A stretch of DNA of 45,433 bases from Candidatus Hydrogenedentota bacterium (GCA_016209895.1 JACQVH010000077.1:1-45433), one strand, 5' to 3'. Positions 1 to 9,831 are shown, counted from the stretch's first letter. Notes: a model not told the origin generated them from the letters alone. Numbers and translations: made by a program.

Positions 1-2829
1 CCGCGCAGCATGGTCGTCCACCCCTTGGACGAGGCGCGGGCCGGCGGCGGCGAACTTGGATACATCGCCATCATACGTCCGGCGTTTACGCTCGGTGGTT
101 CGGGCGCCGGCGTCTCTTTCAACAAAGAGGAATACGAGAAGGTCGTGCACTGGGGGCTGAGCATCAGCCCGATTCACGAAGTGCTGGTCGAGGAATCGGT
201 GCTGGGCTGGAAAGAGTACGAACTCGAAGTGATGCGCGACAAGAACGACAATGTCGTCATCATCTGTTCGATCGAGAACTTCGACCCGATGGGAATTCAT
301 ACCGGCGACAGCATTACCGTGGCGCCGGCGCAGACGCTTACCGACAAAGAATACCAACACATGCGCGACGCGGCCATCGCGGTTATTCGCGAAGTCGGTG
401 TGGACACCGGCGGGTCCAACATTCAGTTTGCGGTCGAGCCGAATACCGGGCGCATGGTGGTGATCGAGATGAACCCGCGCGTGTCGCGCAGTTCGGCGCT
501 GGCCTCGAAGGCAACCGGATTTCCGATTGCGAAGATCGCGGCGAAACTGGCCATCGGCTACAGCCTCGATGAGATTCGCAACGACATCACGCGTGAAACA
601 CCGGCCTCTTTTGAGCCGACGATTGACTACTGCGTCACGAAAATACCGCGCTGGGCATTCGAGAAGTTTCCCGGCTCCGATCAAACTCTAACCGTGCAGA
701 TGAAGAGCGTCGGGGAGGCGATGAGCATCGGCCGAACCTTCAAGGAATCGCTGCAGAAGGGCATTCGTTCGCTGGAGATTGGCCGTTTTGGCCTCGGCGC
801 CGACGGAAAAGACGAATCGTTTACCGGTCAAACGGACACGCCGGAGGAGCGAGAGGCCGTTCTCCGTGCGTTGCGTACCGTCACGCCGGATCGCATCCTG
901 TTGCTGGCGCGCGCGCTCCGGGCGGGCGCGACGGTAGAAGAGTTGTATTCAATTACGAAGATCGATCCCTGGTTTCTGCGCAACCTGGAGGAAATCGTGG
1001 ATGAAGAACGACAACTCCGGCGCGCGAACCCCGATCATCGTGCAACGTTGCTGCGGGCCAAGCGACTGGGGTTCTCGGACCACCAGTTGGGGGTGATCTG
1101 GAAAATGAGTCCGCTCGAAGTCCGAGCCTTGCGCAAGAAACAGGGCGTTGTCCCTTGCTACAAGCTGGTGGATACTTGCGCGGCAGAGTTCGAAGCGTAC
1201 ACGCCCTACTATTACTCGACGTACGGGGATGAGGACGAGGTGCGGGCCGCGCTCAAAGAGCGGATCATGATCCTCGGCGGCGGTCCCAATCGGATCGGGC
1301 AAGGGATCGAATTTGATTACTGCTGCGTTCACGCCTCGTTTGCGCTCAAAGAAGATGGCTACGAGACCATTATGGTTAACAGTAATCCGGAGACCGTCTC
1401 GACCGACTATGACACCTCCGACCGGTTGTACTTTGAGCCGGTGACTTTCGAGGATGTACTGCACATTGTCGAGCGCGAGAAGCCCAAGGGCGTTATCGTG
1501 CAGTTCGGCGGCCAGACGCCGCTCAATCTGGCGGCGGATTTATGGAAGGCCGGCGTGCCGATCATCGGTACGTCGCCGGAGAGCATCGCCCGTGCGGAAG
1601 ACCGGAAGATGTTTCGGGAACTGGTCGAGAAATTGGACTTACTCCAGCCGCCGAACGATACGGCGATGTCCATCGAAGAAGCGCGTCTGGTGGCCGACCG
1701 GATTGGGTATCCCGTGGTGGTACGACCCTCGTACGTGCTGGGCGGGCGCGCCATGGAGATCGTCTACGAGCGCGAGGCGCTGGACCGCTACATGCAAAAG
1801 GCGGTGAAGGCTTCGCCCGAGCATCCGATCCTTATTGACCAGTTCATCGAAGGCGCCATCGAACTCGACGTGGACGCCCTCGCCGACGGCACGGACGTGA
1901 TCGTAGCGGGTATCATGCAGCACATCGAGGAAGCCGGGATTCACTCCGGCGATAGCGCGTGCATTCTGCCGCCGTACGATCTGGATGAATCTATTGTGGA
2001 ACGCGTGAAGGAGCAAACGCGCGCTCTGGCCCACGAACTGGAGGTCGTCGGACTCATGAACGTGCAATACGCCGTGCATGAGGACGACATCTACTTGCTC
2101 GAGGTGAACCCGCGCGCCTCACGTACCGTGCCCTTCGTCAGCAAAGCGACGGGGCTTCCATTGGCCAAGATCGCGGCACGCGTGATGGCGGGTAAGACCT
2201 TGCGTGAACTGGGCGTTACCGAAGACCCGCAGCCCAACTATGTGTCGGCGAAGGAAGTCGTACTGCCATTCATTAAATTTCCGGGTGTAGACATCTTGCT
2301 CGGCCCGGAGATGCGCAGCACCGGCGAAGTGATGGGCATGGACCGTTCGATGGGGCTAGCCTACGCCAAGAGCCAGGTCGCCGCCGGAAACCGAATCCCG
2401 ACCAGCGGGACGGTATTCATCAGCCTCAACGACCATGATAAGACTCTGATGGACTCGCTCGGGAAGGACTTGAACGAGTTGGGCTTCCGAATTATCGCGA
2501 CCAAAGGCACAGCGGAATTCCTGCGAAATCAGGGGATTGACGTGGAGACGGTGTTCAAAGTAGGCGAAAGTCGCCCGCATATCGTGGACCGGATGATCAA
2601 CGGTGAAGTGGCCTGGATCATCAATACACCACTCGGGGTGGAATCCAAGTATGACGAACGTGCCATCCGCCGGAATGCCATTGAGCGTGGGCTACCGGTG
2701 ATGACCACCCTGGCGGCCGCGAAGGCCGCGGTGCTGGGTCTACGCGCGATGCGAGCCGGCGCGCCTTGCGTGCTCACCCTTCAAGAATACCATGCCGGCA
2801 TCCATGTGCGTTCCGGTGTCACTGTTTGA
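1..2829 (+). CDS. carB: Carbamoyl-phosphate synthase large subunit, 5' end missing
   Basis: Large subunit of carbamoyl-phosphate synthase, which makes carbamoyl phosphate from bicarbonate, ATP and glutamine-derived ammonia for arginine and pyrimidine synthesis in the cytosol. The reading frame is already open at base 1, and the protein enters inside the first ATP-grasp domain ([14 protein letters not shown]). About 130 N-terminal residues of the usual ~1070 lie outside the window, so the ATG at base 10 is internal. Counting from that ATG, the rest of ATP-grasp 1 ends near residue 265 and an oligomerisation region follows. The second synthetase half starts near 418 ([15 protein letters not shown]), with [16 protein letters not shown] further on. 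The MGS-like allosteric domain begins near 800 ([12 protein letters not shown]). All expected blocks are present, so the gene looks functional. A 117-bp gap follows before rsmI, with no clear terminator. Confidence 0.96.
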   Translation, partial: PRSMVVHPLDEARAGGGELGYIAIIRPAFTLGGSGAGVSFNKEEYEKVVHWGLSISPIHEVLVEESVLGWKEYELEVMRDKNDNVVIICSIENFDPMGIHTGDSITVAPAQTLTDKEYQHMRDAAIAVIREVGVDTGGSNIQFAVEPNTGRMVVIEMNPRVSRSSALASKATGFPIAKIAAKLAIGYSLDEIRNDITRETPASFEPTIDYCVTKIPRWAFEKFPGSDQTLTVQMKSVGEAMSIGRTFKESLQKGIRSLEIGRFGLGADGKDESFTGQTDTPEEREAVLRALRTVTPDRILLLARALRAGATVEELYSITKIDPWFLRNLEEIVDEERQLRRANPDHRATLLRAKRLGFSDHQLGVIWKMSPLEVRALRKKQGVVPCYKLVDTCAAEFEAYTPYYYSTYGDEDEVRAALKERIMILGGGPNRIGQGIEFDYCCVHASFALKEDGYETIMVNSNPETVSTDYDTSDRLYFEPVTFEDVLHIVEREKPKGVIVQFGGQTPLNLAADLWKAGVPIIGTSPESIARAEDRKMFRELVEKLDLLQPPNDTAMSIEEARLVADRIGYPVVVRPSYVLGGRAMEIVYEREALDRYMQKAVKASPEHPILIDQFIEGAIELDVDALADGTDVIVAGIMQHIEEAGIHSGDSACILPPYDLDESIVERVKEQTRALAHELEVVGLMNVQYAVHEDDIYLLEVNPRASRTVPFVSKATGLPLAKIAARVMAGKTLRELGVTEDPQPNYVSAKEVVLPFIKFPGVDILLGPEMRSTGEVMGMDRSMGLAYAKSQVAAGNRIPTSGTVFISLNDHDKTLMDSLGKDLNELGFRIIATKGTAEFLRNQGIDVETVFKVGESRPHIVDRMINGEVAWIINTPLGVESKYDERAIRRNAIERGLPVMTTLAAAKAAVLGLRAMRAGAPCVLTLQEYHAGIHVRSGVTV

Positions 2830-2946
2830 AGCGCCGCCTCGCGTCTGGGAGAATATATTGCCAGGGTGACGTTGCCGCGCAAGCGACGTTTTTGATTTCG
2901 CGTACCATTAGAGCTAAGGAATTGGCGTCGGATTTGGGGACCAAAT

Positions 2947-3792
2947 ATGCCCTGCGGTCGGTTGTTTGTAGTGGCCACGCCCTTGGGCAACCTTGAGGAC
3001 GTCTCGCCGCGCGCGGTGCGCGTTCTAGGTGAAGTGGACCTGATCGCGGCCGAAGATACCCGCCACTCCCGCCGCCTTCTGAGACATTACGCTATTTCCA
3101 AACCGCTCATCAGCTACCATGAGCATAACGAACCCGAAAGAGCCGTCGAATTGATTCGCAGATTGAACGACGGGCGGGACGTGGCCCTGATTTCCGACGC
3201 GGGTACGCCGTGCATCTCGGACCCGGGGTATCGCGTAGTGCGCGCTGCGCAGGAAGCAGGGATCGAGGTCGTTTCCGTGCCGGGACCGAGCGCGGTCGTC
3301 GCCGCGCTTTCGGTAAGCGGCTTGCCCGCGGATCGCTATACGTTTCATGGGTTCTTTCCGCGCCACGCCGGCGCCGCCTACACACTGCTCTCCGAGTTGG
3401 GGCGTTTGGGGGGCACCCACGTGTTCTTCGAGGCGCCCTCGCGCCTGATTGCCACGCTCCGGCATGTGATCGAAGACCTGGCCGAGGCTGAGGTATGCGT
3501 AGCGCGCGAACTCACCAAGATGTTCGAGCAGGTGACGACCGGGAGCCCGCAGGCGCTGTTTGAGCAGTATTGCGGGTCCCGCATAAGGGGCGAGTGCGTG
3601 TTGGTAATCCATGTCCCGGCGGCTCGCATTCGCGAGTCCGAATACTCGTCGGAACAATTGCGTGAACACGTGCAGGAGCGACTGCGTAAGGGGCTATCGC
3701 AACGGGACGCGGTAAGGGCCGTGGCCGAGGCGCTGGGCGTTTCGCGCAACCGCGTCTATGCGGCCGCGGTGGAGAAAAATGGCGCCGATTGA
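2947..3792 (+). CDS. rsmI: 16S rRNA (cytidine-1402-2'-O)-methyltransferase RsmI
   Basis: RsmI (281 aa, normal family length) uses S-adenosylmethionine to 2'-O-methylate C1402 of 16S rRNA in the ribosomal P site. Family marks visible in the translation are the N-terminal LFVVATPLGNLEDVSPRA, AEDTRHSRRLL near residue 37, SYHEHNE near 57, the SAM-loop ISDAGTPCISDPGY near 83, and VPGPSAVVAALSVSGL near 110. A C-terminal helix-turn-helix-like segment (SQRDAVRAVAEALGVSRNRVY) follows. The ATG at 2947 puts the family's conserved N-terminus right at the start, behind a G-rich stretch (TTTGGGGACC) that could act as a ribosome site. The last 14 bases overlap the start of the membrane PAS protein, so the two are probably translationally coupled. 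Confidence 0.95.
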   Translation: MPCGRLFVVATPLGNLEDVSPRAVRVLGEVDLIAAEDTRHSRRLLRHYAISKPLISYHEHNEPERAVELIRRLNDGRDVALISDAGTPCISDPGYRVVRAAQEAGIEVVSVPGPSAVVAALSVSGLPADRYTFHGFFPRHAGAAYTLLSELGRLGGTHVFFEAPSRLIATLRHVIEDLAEAEVCVARELTKMFEQVTTGSPQALFEQYCGSRIRGECVLVIHVPAARIRESEYSSEQLREHVQERLRKGLSQRDAVRAVAEALGVSRNRVYAAAVEKNGAD

Positions 3793-5005
3793 CGAAGCGC
3801 GGCTCTCGCTGGTGCTCACGGTCGAAAAGGTGGCCCTGATCGCGCGCTACGCGGTCTATTTTCTGCTGCTGCCCTTCTTCATTCCCAGTTGGTCCGGCGG
3901 TCACCTAAGCGACCTTATTATCGTAACGACCATCGTGGTGCTGCATAACGTCTACGTCCACTGGGTATTCCGGACACAGCGCTATTCTCTGTTCCTCGGT
4001 TGGCCGAATTTCCTGGCCTATTACCTCGAGATCACACTGATCACGATGTTCACCGGTGCGGACACGAGCGAGGCCTACCTGCTTTATTTCTTGTTGTTAA
4101 TTGGATACAGCGCCTACACGCACCGGCTCAAGCAGACTGTCGTCTGTGCGGGCTTGTGTTGCTTGGCGTACGGGGCAGTCATCCTGATCGAACGGCGCAT
4201 AGTGGGTCTGGAAATTACACCCGGTAGCCTGGTAGCCCGATTTCTCGGAATTATGGTTTGCGGCTGGCTGGTGGGCAGCCTGAGCGCGCGGCTTCTCCGC
4301 TCGGAGGAGGATTTCGTAGCGCAGGCGCAGGTGCTGGCGGCGTCCGAGGCGACGTTACGCACCATCCTAGACAGCGCGGCCGATGCGATACTGGTTTTTG
4401 ACGAAAACGAATTCATCACCGAAGCGAACGATGCGGCTTGCGCCTTCGTCGGCGCGCCGCGCGAGCATTTGTTAGGCCGGCGCATCCGCAGTTTTCTGTT
4501 CGACGACGGTACTCTGGCAAGTAAGATGGCGGCGCTGCGCACCCGCGGCGAATACCACGGGGAGCAGATTCTGGTCAACGTCGAAGAGGACGAACGAACC
4601 GTGGACTTCCGAGTACGGTCGTTTATCCGCGACCAGAAGCTTTATTTTGTGGCCGTGGTTCGCGATATCACCGAACAGAAGAACCTGCAGGAGGCCACGC
4701 GGCTGGCAAACCTGAATCTGGAGCGGCTCAACCGCGAACTGCGCCAGATTGACCAACTCAAGACCGGGTTTATCACGGCGGTTTCGCGCAAATTGCGATC
4801 ACCGCTGACCGCGGTGCTGGGCTACGTGGAAATGCTAATCGGGGAGGAATTGGGCGAAGTTCAACCCGAACAACGCCGGGCGCTGCAGACGTGCCGGCGG
4901 GCTACACTGCGTATTTTCCGCCTCCTGGATGATTCGCTCGCGGTGCGCCGGCTCGAATCCGCGCGGGGCAATCAATCCGACGATCCTCCGAAGGACACGT
5001 TGTAA
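3779..5005 (+). CDS. Membrane PAS protein with degenerate histidine-kinase dimerisation domain
   Basis: A 408-residue sensor-like protein. I place the start at ATG 3779 (MAPIDEARLS), overlapping rsmI by 14 bases; an upstream in-frame start at 3758 lies deeper in rsmI. About six hydrophobic segments fill the first ~180 residues, e.g. ARYAVYFLLLPFFIP and FLGIMVCGWLVGSLSARLL. A PAS domain (EATLRTILDSAADAILVFDENEF) then ends in the PAC-like VVRDITEQKNL. A short coil leads to a HisKA-like helix, FITAVSRKLRSPLTAVLGY, near residue 333. The usual H-box S-H-E-L-R-[ST]-P-L reads S-R-K-L-R-S-P-L here, so the phospho-accepting His and the following Glu are both lost. The protein stops ~70 residues later with no HATPase_c domain. 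It cannot be a normal histidine kinase; a dimeric sensor or scaffold role is inference. Confidence 0.8.
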   Translation: MAPIDEARLSLVLTVEKVALIARYAVYFLLLPFFIPSWSGGHLSDLIIVTTIVVLHNVYVHWVFRTQRYSLFLGWPNFLAYYLEITLITMFTGADTSEAYLLYFLLLIGYSAYTHRLKQTVVCAGLCCLAYGAVILIERRIVGLEITPGSLVARFLGIMVCGWLVGSLSARLLRSEEDFVAQAQVLAASEATLRTILDSAADAILVFDENEFITEANDAACAFVGAPREHLLGRRIRSFLFDDGTLASKMAALRTRGEYHGEQILVNVEEDERTVDFRVRSFIRDQKLYFVAVVRDITEQKNLQEATRLANLNLERLNRELRQIDQLKTGFITAVSRKLRSPLTAVLGYVEMLIGEELGEVQPEQRRALQTCRRATLRIFRLLDDSLAVRRLESARGNQSDDPPKDTL

Positions 5006-5087
5006 GGGCAAGATGGCGCATGCGGGACGTATCAGGCCTGTGGGCTTGGTAGGTCCTAGTGCGCGTGATCTCTGATCCTAAATTGCG

Positions 5088-5118
5088 TTCTGGAATTTCA
5101 CTCCACTTTATGTATAAT
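5088..5118 (+). promoter_or_regulatory. Possible promoter of the phosphofructokinase gene
   Basis: A perfect -10 hexamer TATAAT lies at 5113-5118. The best upstream partner is TTCTGG at 5088-5093 with a long 19-base spacer, so the -35 is weak. It would leave an untranslated leader of about 130 bases before the ATG at 5257. I see no riboswitch fold in that leader. The gap since the PAS gene stop is 251 bp, consistent with a separate transcription unit. Confidence 0.3.
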
Positions 5119-5256
5119 CGGCGCGCAGTTACCTACCTTCTCAGGCGGTGGGTGCGACCGCTTGCCATGAAAGTACCGGGCGGATAGTAGAGCATATTGC
5201 CGGCCTGACGGGGTGCATCATTTGGCATCAGAACTGCCGCTGGAGGGAGAGCAAGT

Positions 5257-6477
5257 ATGGCGACACTAACCGGAAAAGTACTTATCGCGCAGGGGGGCGG
5301 ACCCACGGCCGTGATAAATCAGAGTCTGGTCGGCGCGGTGCTTGAATCGCGTAATTTCCCACAAATCACGCGCGTTTACGGCGCCTTGCACGGAGTGCGC
5401 GGCATCGTGAACGAGCATTTTCTCGATCTCACGGAGGCGACGACCCACAATTTGGAAGCCACGGCCGCCTCGCCTTCGGCGGCGTTGCTGTCCACGCGCG
5501 ACAAGCCGGACGTCGCGTATTGTCAGAACATTATTAAGGTCTGTCAGGCGCATGACATCCGCTTCTTTTTCTATGTCGGCGGCAATGACAGTGCGGATAC
5601 GTGTCGAATCGTACACGAAGAGGTGGCCAAGGCGGGCTACGACTTGCGCGTCATCCACATCCCCAAAACGATTGACAATGACTTGAAAGTGACGGACCAC
5701 TGTCCGGGCTATCCTTCCGCCGCGAAATTTGTTGCGCAAGCGTTCGCCGGCGCCAATCTCGACAACCGCTCTTTGCCCGGGGTCTACATTGCGGTGGTTA
5801 TGGGTCGCCACGCCGGCTTTTTGACGGGCGCGGCCAGCCTCGCACGGAAGTATCCGGATGACGGCCCACATCTGATTTACGTGCCGGAACGACCGTTCAC
5901 GAAGGAGAAGTTTCTGAAGGACGTAAAGGCCGCAAACAGCCAATTCGGTCGCTGCATTGTCGCCGTGTCGGAGGGCATTGTCAGTCCGGAAGGAACCCCG
6001 ATCGTGGCGCAATTCACGCACGGCGAAAGAGACGCCCACGGCAACGTTCAACTCTCGGGCACCGGCGCACTTGGCGATTTGTTAAGCCAATGGGTCAGAG
6101 ACGAACTCAAGATCAAACGTGTTCGTGCCGACACCCTGGGCTATCTACAACGGAGTTTCCTCGGGTGCGTCAGCGCCGTGGACCAGCGCGAGGCGCGCGC
6201 CGTCGGCGAGAAGGCGGCTCACTTCGCGATCCGGTACAACCGGGACGGCTCCGTGGCCATCCGTCGTGTCGGTAACTATGCGGTCGAGTACCACTTGGTT
6301 CCGCTGGAGGCGGTGGCCCGTGAAACGATGCACATGCCGGACGACTTCATCAACGCCGAGGCCAATCATGTGACCGACGCGTTCCGGCAATATGTTGCGC
6401 CGTTGGTCGGCGAATTACCGGAGATGGAACGTCTGTCCGCGCCCATCGTCGAAAAGATTCTGCAAAACAGTAAGTGA
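5257..6477 (+). CDS. 6-phosphofructokinase, predicted PPi-dependent (PFP)
   Basis: A 406-residue PfkA-superfamily enzyme phosphorylating fructose 6-phosphate in glycolysis. The N-terminal phosphoryl-donor loop GGGPTAVIN (near residue 13) is typical. Two positions argue for pyrophosphate rather than ATP as donor: GGNDS near residue 108 (ATP enzymes have GGDGS) and PKTIDND near 136, where Lys replaces the Gly of ATP enzymes. Family knowledge links Asp and Lys at these sites to PPi use, which also makes the reaction reversible. The length, above the ~320 of ATP-PfkA, fits this clade, as does MGRHAGFLTGAASLA further on. The start is supported by a GGAGGGAG ribosome site ending ten bases before the ATG. 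The gene stands alone, ending at a strong two-way terminator. Donor specificity is prediction. Confidence 0.9.
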   Translation: MATLTGKVLIAQGGGPTAVINQSLVGAVLESRNFPQITRVYGALHGVRGIVNEHFLDLTEATTHNLEATAASPSAALLSTRDKPDVAYCQNIIKVCQAHDIRFFFYVGGNDSADTCRIVHEEVAKAGYDLRVIHIPKTIDNDLKVTDHCPGYPSAAKFVAQAFAGANLDNRSLPGVYIAVVMGRHAGFLTGAASLARKYPDDGPHLIYVPERPFTKEKFLKDVKAANSQFGRCIVAVSEGIVSPEGTPIVAQFTHGERDAHGNVQLSGTGALGDLLSQWVRDELKIKRVRADTLGYLQRSFLGCVSAVDQREARAVGEKAAHFAIRYNRDGSVAIRRVGNYAVEYHLVPLEAVARETMHMPDDFINAEANHVTDAFRQYVAPLVGELPEMERLSAPIVEKILQNSK

Positions 6478-6527
6478 GTCATCTTCGTTTCAATCTTCAC
6501 GAACGCTCCCGTACAGGTAGATAAAAA

Positions 6528-6551
6528 GGGGCAGACTCGAAAGTCTGCCCC
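6528..6551. terminator. Two-way terminator between phosphofructokinase and GH31 genes
   Basis: Perfect 10-bp stem GGGGCAGACT / AGTCTGCCCC with a CGAA tetraloop, lying between two converging genes. On the minus strand the stem is followed by TTTTT (bases 6527 to 6523), giving a textbook intrinsic terminator for the GH31 gene. Going rightward the tail is only moderately U-rich (ACCTTACTT), so plus-strand termination is probably weaker. Confidence 0.78.
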
Positions 6552-6564
6552 ACCTTACTTCTAC

Positions 6565-8382
6565 TCATTTCTCAACAACGATTCGATACCGGCCTTCTGT
6601 ATAGGATGACGTCTTTACCAACAGGCGAGATCGCACGGTATCGTACCGCCACGCCACGGATTCGGTTAACGGCATTCCATCGAATTCCACGGATTCAAGA
6701 GCCGAAATGGGTAGTAGAATGGACAGGATATGCGGTTTGTGCACGCCTTCTAACTCGATTTCGAGTTTCTGCTTCTGCGGTTTCACGCTTAGAACGCCGA
6801 AGGTGTGAAGATCAATGTGATTGGCCGGATCGATAGTGACGACTTCCGCTTCCAGTGGCATGTCTACCCGCACGGTGGTCTGGCCCGAGCCATCGGGGTG
6901 GTGGATCGTGAATTCGCTTTTTCCGTAAGGGTAGATGCACAGCGTCAGGAATCCTTCCGACTCGCGGTCGCCGAGGCCGGTATACGGCCGACTGACGTTC
7001 AGGGGGATAATGGCGCCATCGCGCACGTAGACGGGATACTCGTCGAGCGGGAACTCGCGCGTGATCTCCTTCGGACCTTCGAGTAGTTCGCGGTCGTTGA
7101 ACCAGTAGCGCCAGCGACCGGCCGGCAGTTTGACCGTGCGCGTCAAGCGGTCTTCGTGGATAGGCGCGACCAGGAAATCATCGCCGAAGAGGTAGTGATA
7201 ATCCACGTCCAACGGCCGCATCAGCGGCTTGCCCCCGCGGTGGCAAGCGACTACGTGCGAGTACATATACGGAATCAATTCCGTGTGAAGCCAGGCAAAC
7301 TTCCGAATGATTTCGAGTTCTTCCGAACTCCTCTTCCAGAGGCGCCGTTCGCCGTGGCCGCCGTTGAGAAACAGGCCACAAAACGTCGAGAACTGCGCCC
7401 AGCGGATGTAGAGGTTGGGCGGAATCGTCCCGCCAGAGTACCCGGCCACGTCGGACCCAATCACACAATAGCCCAACTTTGCGCTGCCCAGAATGTCGCG
7501 CAACGCCTCTTCAATACCCTCGTCCTCGTCCTTCCAGGCGTGGTCCTGGTCGCCGACCCATGTGACCGGCGCGGCGTCCAGCGGCGCAAAGCCTTCGGGA
7601 TGGGGCCATGGCGTGTCCAGGGCACGGGCGAGCGTTATGAAGTCCGGGTGCTGTGTGAGGCCGTGCTGATACTCGTCCCGATAATAATGGTCCATATAGC
7701 CCCGCGTGGTCATCCAACCGGCGTGCGTACGTTGATAGGGCAACGGCAGGCGTCCGAGCCGTGAACTGAAGTAAGTGGCCGTGCCATCCAGTTTCCAGCC
7801 GTCGAGACCCCAGTCGAAGACCTGCTGCTGCAAACCGCGCCACCAGGTCATTGCGTTCGGGTTCGTGTAGTCAATGAAGCCGCCCTTTCCTTTCCACCAG
7901 CGGGTCTCGAAGCCATCACCGGCCAGATAGCCTCTCGCCTTGGCCTGCTCAAACCAGTCCCAACTGTCGGTCAGCGCGGTATCCTTGCTTGAGCTGTCTA
8001 CCATGCAGGTCATCCACAGCACCACGCGATAACCGCGGTCCTGCAGGCCGCGGAAGAATTCGGCCGGCTTCGGGTAGCGCGTTTCGTCCGCGACAAAGTC
8101 GTTGTAGCGGGTGCTCCACGGGCTGTCTACGAGGATGGTGCGCACCGGGATGTCGTGCTCTTCGTATCCGGCGAGCAGTTCTAACACCGCCGCCTCCGTG
8201 TTGGCATCGTCCTCCCACAGCCAACATTCGAGCGCCCAAGGCGGCGTGATCGGGACTTGTGTGTGTCGGCCGGCGTTGAACGGCATCCCCCAGAACGGGA
8301 GGACCCAATACAACCAGACTATGAGCAGCAACAGCGCCACCGCCCCCGTTGGAATCCACAGGAGTCTTCTTTTACGACTCAT
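6565..8382 (-). CDS. Membrane-anchored glycoside hydrolase family 31
   Basis: GH31 retaining alpha-glycosidase (alpha-glucosidase/alpha-xylosidase group), 605 aa from ATG 8382. A GTG 15 bases upstream (8397) is also in frame, but GGGGAG sits between the two, favouring the ATG. Basic residues then one long hydrophobic helix (LLWIPTGAVALLLLIVWLYW) suggest an inner-membrane anchor with the catalytic domain outside the cytoplasm. GH31 marks: the barrel start TILVDSPWSTRYNDF, nucleophile motif DGWKLDGTA (Asp near residue 199), acid/base region TWVGDQDHAW (Asp near 278), IGSDVAGYSGG, then YMYSHVV and GDDFLVAPI before the beta-sandwich tail. The N-terminal sandwich domain of most GH31 enzymes is essentially missing, making it short for the family. 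Substrate cannot be read. It is a single-gene unit. Confidence 0.88.
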   Translation of the reverse strand: MSRKRRLLWIPTGAVALLLLIVWLYWVLPFWGMPFNAGRHTQVPITPPWALECWLWEDDANTEAAVLELLAGYEEHDIPVRTILVDSPWSTRYNDFVADETRYPKPAEFFRGLQDRGYRVVLWMTCMVDSSSKDTALTDSWDWFEQAKARGYLAGDGFETRWWKGKGGFIDYTNPNAMTWWRGLQQQVFDWGLDGWKLDGTATYFSSRLGRLPLPYQRTHAGWMTTRGYMDHYYRDEYQHGLTQHPDFITLARALDTPWPHPEGFAPLDAAPVTWVGDQDHAWKDEDEGIEEALRDILGSAKLGYCVIGSDVAGYSGGTIPPNLYIRWAQFSTFCGLFLNGGHGERRLWKRSSEELEIIRKFAWLHTELIPYMYSHVVACHRGGKPLMRPLDVDYHYLFGDDFLVAPIHEDRLTRTVKLPAGRWRYWFNDRELLEGPKEITREFPLDEYPVYVRDGAIIPLNVSRPYTGLGDRESEGFLTLCIYPYGKSEFTIHHPDGSGQTTVRVDMPLEAEVVTIDPANHIDLHTFGVLSVKPQKQKLEIELEGVHKPHILSILLPISALESVEFDGMPLTESVAWRYDTVRSRLLVKTSSYTEGRYRIVVEK

Positions 8383-8775
8383 CTTCTCCCCGCCCACGAG
8401 TGTGTAAGCTTTGTGACATCACGCCTTCCGAGAATCCAGAAACGAATTCTCGCAAATCACCCGGCTGGATTTCATCTGGCAAGAAATATGCCACCGATTG
8501 CAGGGACTCGCACCGATGGTTTCTTGTTTCCCCCCTGGGAAAGCACGCGTCTTTCTCACGGTATGCAGGTCAACACTACGTCCCTTGCGTAATGCTCAAA
8601 TTATGTTCGTGGTGTTTCTGCGAATCGTGATTGACGAAAGAGAATAGATACGCACTTACCATGGTTGTGTAGCATTTAGTGTCGCTCCTTTGGTAAGATA
8701 TACGTGTCGCAGGCCGGAAGCGTCTCCCGCCGCGAAACATTGTAGCTCGTAGTAACGCTACGTGGAGTAGTATGA
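8383..8775. other. Intergenic region between divergent GH31 and reductase genes
   Basis: About 390 bp without a convincing gene. It should hold both divergent promoters, but no strong -35/-10 pair is visible. The best hints are an extended -10-like TGGTAAGAT at 8691-8699, facing the reductase gene, and an imperfect inverted repeat GAGAAT-N10-ATTCTC at 8430-8451 that could be an operator near the GH31 start. Both are weak. Confidence 0.35.
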
Positions 8776-9831
8776 ATGGCGACGAATACGAGAACAGTCC
8801 CCGGTAAACGGCGCATCTTGGTCGAAGGCATCGGCGGCATCGGAGGTGTCGTAGCGGCAAAGATGCTCGAAGCCGGCGCGGATGCCACACTGGTCACCGG
8901 CAACTCCGCCATTTCCGAGGCGATTCGCCGAGGCGGTCTTCACGCGACGACGCCCGACAGGGTTGTCGCGGCAAGAGCCGCGGTGTTTACCACGCTGAAT
9001 GAAATCCCCGACACGGCTCAATTTGACGCCGCATATCTCCTGATGAAAGCCAATACGGTGGTCGAGGCGGCGCGCAAGACTCTGCCGTACCTGAAACCGG
9101 AGGGATACCTCGTCACGTTTCAAAACGGTATCGTCGAGGAAGCGGTATCGGCAGTGGCCGGCCCGGAGCGCGTGATCAGCGGTATCATCGGTTGGGGCGG
9201 GACGATGCACGCGCCGGGTGTCTACGAGAAAACCAGTGTAGGCAATACGATCATCGGCGAATTGGACGGCCGCGTCACGGACCGCGTTCAGGACTTGGCC
9301 TGGACCATCTCACCGGCCGCGCCGGTGGTGATTAGCCCGAACATCCGCGGCGCTTTGTGGAGCAAGCTGGCTATCAACTGCACCATCACGACGCTAGGCG
9401 CGCTGACTGGCGAGACCCTCGGCACGATGCTCGAGGACCAACGCGTGAGACACGCCTTCCTGTTCACCTACAGCGAGGTCATTGACACCGCGCTGGCCCT
9501 CGGCATTCGTTTGGAACGCATTGCGGTCCATCCCAAGCTCCTTTACCTATCGCGTAACGCGGGCGCAACGATGCGGTTCTACAAGGACGTGTTGATGCGA
9601 ATTGTGGGGCGCAAGTACGGCAAGCTGAAGTCGTCCATGCTGCAGAGCCTGGAACGCGGACGCCCCACCGAGGTGGATTACCTCAACGGGTACGTGGTTG
9701 AACAGGCAAAGAAACTCGAAGAGCCGGTTCCGCTCAATGCCGCCTTGACACGCATGATCCAGGAGATCGAGTCCGGCACACGCAGTCTCGGCCCGCAGAA
9801 TATGGACGAACTCCTCGCGGTGATCGAATGA
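8776..9831 (+). CDS. Ketopantoate reductase (PanE/ApbA) family protein
   Basis: A 351-residue NADPH-dependent reductase of the 2-dehydropantoate 2-reductase family; the archetype reduces ketopantoate to pantoate for coenzyme A synthesis. The N-terminal Rossmann glycine motif is EGIGGIGGVVAAKMLEAG (residues ~17-34). The C-terminal helical domain has the expected WSKLAINCTITTLGALTG, whose Lys is the catalytic position in PanE, and SSMLQSLERGRPTEVDYLNG, carrying the conserved Glu of the substrate site. The length is slightly above PanE (~300) because of an N-terminal extension. A GGAG upstream supports ATG 8776. No other pantothenate gene is nearby and the family contains many paralogues acting on other 2-oxo acids, so I do not assign panE outright. 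Confidence 0.8.
   Translation: MATNTRTVPGKRRILVEGIGGIGGVVAAKMLEAGADATLVTGNSAISEAIRRGGLHATTPDRVVAARAAVFTTLNEIPDTAQFDAAYLLMKANTVVEAARKTLPYLKPEGYLVTFQNGIVEEAVSAVAGPERVISGIIGWGGTMHAPGVYEKTSVGNTIIGELDGRVTDRVQDLAWTISPAAPVVISPNIRGALWSKLAINCTITTLGALTGETLGTMLEDQRVRHAFLFTYSEVIDTALALGIRLERIAVHPKLLYLSRNAGATMRFYKDVLMRIVGRKYGKLKSSMLQSLERGRPTEVDYLNGYVVEQAKKLEEPVPLNAALTRMIQEIESGTRSLGPQNMDELLAVIE

Noticed and set aside
10-12. ATG at base 10 as the true start of carB
   Set aside because: The frame is open to base 1 and the protein begins in the middle of an ATP-grasp domain, so the real start lies outside the window.
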